A program made the translations under genes and the position numbers. Shown here piece by piece: positions 59,124 through 64,000 of a DNA stretch of 64,000 nt. This DNA comes from Microbacterium sp. B35-30. Lineage in GTDB: Bacteria > Actinomycetota > Actinomycetes > Actinomycetales > Microbacteriaceae. Numbering within the stretch: the first letter of the stretch is position 1; the number at the start of each line of letters is the position of its first letter. The stretch spans positions 1 through 64,000 of the forward strand of contig NZ_MWLQ01000014.1 in assembly GCF_010634855.1 (NCBI RefSeq), read 5' to 3'. Below the pieces are notes generated by a model. That model did no database searches. It was not told where the DNA came from and saw nothing but the letters and a program-made list of their open reading frames with translations.

Positions 59124-59825
59124 ATGGTATCCATGGACTCAGCGGAAACCCAGCCCGAGCGCCCTCGTGCGACGATCGCCACCGGCACCGGCCGCTACGC
59201 CGATCCGTGGCATCCGTTCCCCGAGACGTCCGCGTGCATCGCCGCAGCCCTGCGGGACGACGGCTGGGACGTCACGGTCGACGACGACGTCGACCACGCC
59301 CTGGCTCACCTCGACGGCGTAGACCTGCTCGTCGTCAACGCCGGCGACCCCTGGCGCCACGGAGACGTCGAGCTCGAGCACTTCGCCGACCCCGCCGCGG
59401 ACGCGGGACTGACGGCCGCGATCGCCCGCGGCATCGGCATCGTCGCCGTGCACGCGTCGCTGTCGACGCTGCGCGACCATCCCGCCTGGCGGGAGGCCAT
59501 CGGCGGCGAGTGGGAACCCGGACGCTCCTGGCACCCTCCCATCGCCGACGCGCACGTGCGGGTCGTCGACGCCGATCACCCTGTGACGGAGGGGATGCCG
59601 GGGATCGACGTGTTCGACGAGCGCTACAGCGACCTCGCCGTCGACGACGGGGCCCGCGTGCTCGCCGAGCACGACGTCGACGGCACCGCCCACGCGGCGG
59701 TGTGGGTGCGGGAGCAGCCGACCCGCGCGGTCGTGTCGTCGCTCGGTCACGACGCGCGCGCGTACGACTCCCCCGAGCACGTCGCGCTGATCCAGCGCGC
59801 GGCGCGCTGGGCCGCGCGCGTCTGA
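59124..59825 (+). CDS. ThuA-like trehalose-utilisation domain protein
   Basis: A 233-aa protein with the ThuA glutamine-amidotransferase-like fold: YADPWHPFPETSACIAAAL, VDLLVVNAGDPWRH, GIGIVAVHASLSTLRDHPAW, GRSWHPPIADAHVRVVDADH, DERYSDLAV. ThuA proteins travel with sugar oxidoreductases and importers; the enzymatic role is poorly known. The ATG at 59124 was chosen from the TANNNT-N7-ATG spacing; the frame opens 27 nt earlier. It stands alone between glycerate kinase and galE. Confidence 0.82.
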   Translation: MVSMDSAETQPERPRATIATGTGRYADPWHPFPETSACIAAALRDDGWDVTVDDDVDHALAHLDGVDLLVVNAGDPWRHGDVELEHFADPAADAGLTAAIARGIGIVAVHASLSTLRDHPAWREAIGGEWEPGRSWHPPIADAHVRVVDADHPVTEGMPGIDVFDERYSDLAVDDGARVLAEHDVDGTAHAAVWVREQPTRAVVSSLGHDARAYDSPEHVALIQRAARWAARV

Positions 59826-59837
59826 CGCCTCTGGACT

Positions 59838-59909
59838 CGACAGGTCAACCGCGCTTCCACAGGAGGCTGGATCGATTCAGCCTCCTGTGGAAGGCCGGTT
59901 GACCTGTCG
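59838..59909. repeat. palindromic repeat, family B, copy 1
   Basis: Arms 59838-59869 and 59878-59909 are 32 bp each, pairing at 30 positions around an 8-nt loop (CGACAGGTCAACCGCG start). It directly follows the ThuA stop. Confidence 0.88.
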
Positions 59910-60034
59910 GAACGCGGGCCGCGGCATCCGCCTCTCGGCTGACGCCTGCCCCCGACGCCGGACGTCCTCGACAGAACCCCGGCCGCGGCATCCGTCGCAC
60001 GCCTGACGCCCTGCCCCCGACGCCGGACACCCCC

Positions 60035-60126
60035 AACAGGTCAACCGCGCTTCCACAGGAGAGTGAAAGGAATCAACCTCCTGTGGAAGGCCGGTTGACC
60101 TGTCGGAACGCGGGCCGCGGCATCCG
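60035..60126. repeat. palindromic repeat, family B, copy 2
   Basis: A second element with the same arms (60035-60062 and 60077-60106) but a different loop, plus a shared right flank ending GGGCCGCGGCATCCG. Between the copies, 59939-59963 and 60004-60029 are direct repeats (TGCCCCCGACGCCGGAC). The whole gap 59826-60215 (390 bp) is occupied by these repeats; no gene is seen. Confidence 0.85.
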
Positions 60127-60215
60127 TCCCGCCTCGTCACCCGACAGGGACGCCACACCGGAGCGGGCAGAATGGGATGCGGCGCCGCTCGGCGACCCGA
60201 ACCCCACGGAGTGAC

Positions 60216-61193
60216 ATGACCTGGCTCGTGACCGGAGGCGCCGGCTACATCGGCGCCCACATCGTCCGCGCTCTCGCCGGCGCGGGGCTGACGCCCGTCG
60301 TCATCGACGATCTCTCGAGCGGACACGCGACGTTCGTGCCCGACGACGTGGCGTTCGTGCGCGGCTCGATCCTCGACCGCGACCTCGTCGAGCGGGCGCT
60401 CCGCGAGCACTCGGTCGACGGGGTCATCCACCTCGCCGGGTTCAAGTACGCCGGTGTCTCGGTGCAGCGCCCGCTGCACACCTACGCGCAGAACGTCGAG
60501 GGCACGCGTGTGCTGCTCGAGGCCATGCAGGCGGCGGATGTCGCGAACCTCGTCTTCTCGTCGTCGGCGGCCGTCTACGGCACGCCCGACGTGCCGCTCG
60601 TGACGGAGGACCTGCCCAAGCGTCCCGCGTCGCCGTACGGCGAGTCCAAGCTCATCGGCGAGTGGCTCATCCGCGACCAGGCGATCGCGACCGCCGCGTC
60701 GGAGCAAGCCCTCCGCTACACGGCGCTGCGCTACTTCAATGTCGTCGGCTCCGGCGACCCCAGCGTCTACGACACCAGCCCGCACAACCTGTTCCCGCTC
60801 GTCTTCGAGGCGCTGATCGAGGGACGCACGCCCCGCATCAACGGCGACGACTACGACACTCCGGACGGCACCAACGTGCGCGACTACGTGCACGTCGCCG
60901 ACATCGCGGCGGCCCATGTCGCGGCGGCGCAGCGGCTCCTCGCGAACCGGCCGATCGAGCCCGCGTACAACCTCGGCTCGCAGAACGGGCTGAGCGTGCG
61001 CGAGATCATGGACGCGATGGCACGCGTGACCGGCGTCGACTTCACGCCCGAGATCGCCCCGCGCCGCGCCGGCGATCCCGACCGCATCGTCGCCACCGGC
61101 GAGCTCGCCGCGCGCGACCTCGACTGGCAGAACCGGTACACGGTGGACGAGATGGTCCGCTCGGGCTGGGAGGCCCGCCGGGCCGCCGGCTGA
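60216..61193 (+). CDS. galE: UDP-glucose 4-epimerase
   Basis: A 325-aa cytoplasmic enzyme interconverting UDP-galactose and UDP-glucose. TGGAGYIGAHIVRAL at the N-terminus binds NAD; Ser in SSSAAVYG and Tyr141-x3-Lys145 (YGESK) are catalytic, and RYFNVVGSG is characteristic of GalE. ATG 60216 follows ACGGAG. It is separated from galTK by a convergent LacI gene, so it may be expressed apart, fitting a use in cell-wall sugar supply as well as the Leloir pathway. Confidence 0.93.
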   Translation: MTWLVTGGAGYIGAHIVRALAGAGLTPVVIDDLSSGHATFVPDDVAFVRGSILDRDLVERALREHSVDGVIHLAGFKYAGVSVQRPLHTYAQNVEGTRVLLEAMQAADVANLVFSSSAAVYGTPDVPLVTEDLPKRPASPYGESKLIGEWLIRDQAIATAASEQALRYTALRYFNVVGSGDPSVYDTSPHNLFPLVFEALIEGRTPRINGDDYDTPDGTNVRDYVHVADIAAAHVAAAQRLLANRPIEPAYNLGSQNGLSVREIMDAMARVTGVDFTPEIAPRRAGDPDRIVATGELAARDLDWQNRYTVDEMVRSGWEARRAAG

Positions 61194-61229
61194 CCCGGGC
61201 GGTCGCCCCTCGCCGAGGTGAGGGAGAGC

Positions 61230-62222
61230 TCAGCGGGCGGGCGCCGTGCTCGCCCGCACGACGAGCCGTGTCGGCACCGTCTCGAACGCGGCAGGCGCGC
61301 CGGCCTCGATCCCGTCGACGAGCGCGGCGACCGCACGCGCCCCGAGCGCGTCGAAGTCCTGGTGCACGGTCGTGAGGGGCGGGCGGTAGTCGGCGGCATC
61401 CGCCACGTCGTCGAACCCGACCACGCTCACGTCGCCCGGCACCGCGCGGCGCGCCTCAGCGGACGCGCGCAGGAGGCCGAGTGCCATCTGGTCGTTCGCC
61501 GCGAAGACGGCGGTCACCCCGTCGATGAGCAGAGCGGATGCCGCGGCGAAGCCCGACGCGGATGTCCAGTCGCCCCGCACCACCGCCGGCACCGTGGCAC
61601 CGGCTGCCTCGAGGCCGTCCCGCCAGCCGCGCTCGCGCTCCGCAGCGGCGAACGAGCCCGCGGGGCCGGCCAGATGGTGGACCGTCTCATGCCCGAGTTC
61701 GAGGAGGTGGTTCACCGCCCCACGCGCGCCGCCGGCGTGATCGGTCTCGATGATGCCGAAGCGGTCGTCGCGCGGCGAGTCGACCACCACGAGCGTCAGC
61801 CCCGCCGCGCGGAGGTCGGCCTCCCGCACCCGCTCGGTCGCCTCGTTCAGCACGATCGCACCGTCGACGCCCTGGTCGGAGAGGCGCTCGAAGGCCGCCG
61901 ACACGTCGCCGTCGGCGCCGAGCGTCACGACGGTGAGGGCGTAGCCGCGGGCGGCTGCGGCATCCGCCACCGCCTGCAGCATGCGGGAGTTGCCGACCGA
62001 CGCGAGCGTCGAGACCACGAGCCCGATCGTCTGCGTGCGCCCGGTGCGCAGCGCACGGGCGGCGCGGTGCGGGCGGTAGCCGAGCTCGGCCATGGCGGCC
62101 TCGACGCGCGTCCGCGTCTCAGGGTCGACGCGAGGGCTGCCGTTGACGACGCGTGACACCGTCTGGCCGGAGACGCCGGCGCGTGCCGCGACATCGGCCA
62201 TCGAGACCCGTCTCGCCGTCAT
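61230..62222 (-). CDS. LacI-family regulator, probably of the gal operon
   Basis: A 330-aa repressor with HTH SMADVAARAGVSGQTVSRVV and hinge LGYRPHRAARALRTGRTQT, effector domain with GADGDVSAAFERLSDQGVDG, LLELGHETVHHLAGPAGS and VVGFDDVADAADYRPPLTT. It is divergent from galT, with two TGTTGACG-type operators between. GGGGGAG directly abuts ATG 62222, a tight ribosome site, so an internal start (ATG 62201) is an alternative. Galactose or a beta-galactoside is the likely effector. Confidence 0.9.
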   Translation of the reverse strand: MTARRVSMADVAARAGVSGQTVSRVVNGSPRVDPETRTRVEAAMAELGYRPHRAARALRTGRTQTIGLVVSTLASVGNSRMLQAVADAAAARGYALTVVTLGADGDVSAAFERLSDQGVDGAIVLNEATERVREADLRAAGLTLVVVDSPRDDRFGIIETDHAGGARGAVNHLLELGHETVHHLAGPAGSFAAAERERGWRDGLEAAGATVPAVVRGDWTSASGFAAASALLIDGVTAVFAANDQMALGLLRASAEARRAVPGDVSVVGFDDVADAADYRPPLTTVHQDFDALGARAVAALVDGIEAGAPAAFETVPTRLVVRASTAPAR

Positions 62223-62300
62223 CTCCCCCGCTTTCCCGACACTGAACGGCCCAGAGGTTCTCGGGCACCGGCTCGGTCAAAACTCCACATCACCCGTCCA

Positions 62301-62345
62301 TGTTGACGCTAACATAGCGCGGTTGGTACCGTGTTGACGTGAACA
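62301..62345 (+). promoter_or_regulatory. gal promoter with two LacI-type operators
   Basis: -35 TTGACG (62303-62308), 18 nt, -10 TACCGT (62327-62332), then 6 nt and GTG 62339, so the mRNA is probably leaderless. TGTTGACGCTAACA (62301-62314) covers the -35; TGTTGACGTGAACA (62332-62345) covers the start codon. The two operators are 31 bp apart centre to centre. Confidence 0.82.
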
Positions 62346-63567
62346 CACCTGAGTTTCTGTCAGACGGTGCCGTCCGCGCCGCCGACATCACGTCGCAGAC
62401 GCTCGGCGCCGGCGTCGTCAAACGCTCGACACGCCTCGCCGACGGACGCGAGCTCATCTACTACGACGACCCGGGCACGACTCTCGGACCCGAGCGGGCG
62501 ATCGACGCCCGCGAGCTCGCCCCCCGCCCGGACACCGCGACGATGCGGCGCGACGTACTGACGGGCGACTGGGTGTCGGTCGCGGCAGCGCGGCAGAATC
62601 GCGCGTTCCTCCCGCCGGCCGAGCTCGACCCGCTCGCCCCGCAGACGCCGACCAACCCCTCCGAGATCCCATCGCGCTACGACGTGGCGGTCTTCGAGAA
62701 CAAGTCGCCGTCATTCGGCCCGGCACTCGCCGTCGCGCACGGCGATGCACCGGCGGGCCCTCTTGGCGAAGCTCTCATAGGCACAGACGCGCCGCGCGAT
62801 CTCGACGACCTCGCCGCTCCCGGACTCGGCCGCACGCGCACCAGCGTCGGCCGCTGCGAGGTCGTGTGCTTCAGCCCCGAGCACTCCGGCTCGTTCGGCT
62901 CGCTCACCCCGACGCGGGCGCGCACGATCATCGAGACCTGGGCCGATCGCACCGCCGCGCTGTCGGCGCTGCCCGGCGTCGAGCAGGTCTTCCCGTTCGA
63001 GAACCGCGGCGAGGCGATCGGCGTGACGCTCCCCCACCCGCACGGGCAGATCTACGCCTACCCGTACATCACGCCGCGCACGACGAGCCTCCTCGCGTCG
63101 ATCGATCGCGAGGGTCCCGACCTGTTCGCCCGCATCCTCGACTTCGAGCGCGCCGGCGACCGCGTCATCCTCGCGGGCGAGCACTGGACCGCGTTCGTGC
63201 CGTTCGCCGCTCGCTGGCCCATCGAGATCCACCTGCTGCCGCACCGCCACGTCGCCGACTTCGCCGAGACGACGGATGCCGAGCGCGACGAGCTCGCACC
63301 GCTCTACCTCCGACTGCTCCGCGGCATCGATGCGCTCTACGACTCGCCCACTCCGTACATCGCGGCGTGGCACCAGGCGCCGGTGCACCGCGGGCGCGAC
63401 ACCGCGCGCCTGCACCTGCAGCTCACGTCACCCCGCCGCGCGGCCGACAAGCTCAAGTTCCTCGCCGGATCCGAGGCCGCCATGGGCGCCTGGATCGGCG
63501 ACATCCCGCCCGAGACGGCCGCCGCAAGGCTGCGCGAGGCCGTCGCATCCGTCCCCGAGGAGACCCT

Positions 63568-63571
<4 letters not shown>
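62339..63571 (+). CDS. galT: galactose-1-phosphate uridylyltransferase
   Basis: A 410-aa Leloir enzyme that swaps UMP between UDP-glucose and galactose-1-phosphate. The active-site HPHGQIY has His235 as nucleophile. [20 protein letters not shown] near the N-terminus and [20 protein letters not shown] near the C-terminus match GalT. GTG 62339 is inferred to be leaderless. The 3' end overlaps galK by 4 nt (GTGA). Confidence 0.95.

Positions 63572-64000
<429 letters not shown>

Noticed and set aside
59826..60215. Possible CRISPR-like or small-RNA locus
   Set aside because: Repeats are long palindromes in two copies without regular spacers, and no cas genes are near.

Overview
The window is high-GC, densely packed DNA with tightly overlapping operons, many LacI-type regulators, several binding-protein-dependent sugar importers and many glycoside hydrolases. 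Codon choice, the very frequent GGATGCC/GGCATCC words and the gene content suggest an actinobacterium of the Microbacteriaceae, most likely a Microbacterium relative. This is inference; no rRNA or housekeeping marker lies in the window. I found no tRNA, rRNA, CRISPR array, phage gene or transposase.

Layout. 1-5.8 kb: an importer permease running off the left edge (-), a LacI regulator, an SGNH acetylesterase (-), an ABC exporter and a Gfo/Idh oxidoreductase. 5.9-13.5 kb (-): an operon resembling the Bacillus yes/yet rhamnogalacturonan genes, in transcription order YesL-like DUF624 protein, solute-binding lipoprotein, two permeases, YesU-like DUF1961 protein and a large YetA/PL26-like exo-rhamnogalacturonan lyase. 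13.9-25.3 kb (+): binding protein, two permeases, DUF624-like membrane protein, GH42 beta-galactosidase, a second paralogous binding protein, GH51 arabinofuranosidase and GH35 beta-galactosidase, fitting uptake and trimming of galactan/arabinan side chains. 25.4-30.1 kb (+): a four-gene module of Gfo/Idh dehydrogenase, DUF993 TIM-barrel protein, xylose-isomerase-like isomerase/epimerase and alpha/beta hydrolase, whose pathway I cannot name. 30.1-38.3 kb (-): an importer with GH3 and GH38 hydrolases, all overlapping; divergent from it a D-2-hydroxyacid dehydrogenase and a DeoR/LacI hybrid regulator. 40.7-49.2 kb: a secreted five-bladed-propeller glycosidase with a frameshifted C-terminus (-), divergent from a LacI-FAD oxidoreductase-importer operon. 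49.4-57.6 kb (+): two LacI regulators and then an operon that fits oxidative uronate catabolism to 2-oxoglutarate (Gfo/Idh, uronate-dehydrogenase-like, KdgD, enolase-superfamily aldarate dehydratase, 2-oxoglutarate-semialdehyde dehydrogenase). 57.9-64 kb: glycerate kinase (-), ThuA-like protein, galE, a LacI regulator (-) and galTK running off the right edge.

How it fits together. The window reads as a plant cell-wall (pectin, rhamnogalacturonan-I) utilisation island: deacetylation, backbone lysis, side-chain removal, galactose through the Leloir genes, and uronic acids through the oxidative pathway. None of the five importer sets encodes an ATPase, so a shared MsiK-type ATPase elsewhere is likely.

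Regulation is unusually readable. At least four classes of CG-centred palindromes occur upstream of genes. A GGAAAGCG(C/T)TTWCC class occurs at seven places across 58 kb, including in front of the LacI gene at 49.4 kb. An AAACGTTT class links the LacI gene at 50.5 kb to the uronate operon and to the yes-like and galactan/arabinan operons. Four transcription units look leaderless (TANNNT, 6-7 nt, then ATG or GTG). Several families of palindromic or tandem intergenic repeats are present, one of them read into the 3' end of a dehydrogenase gene.
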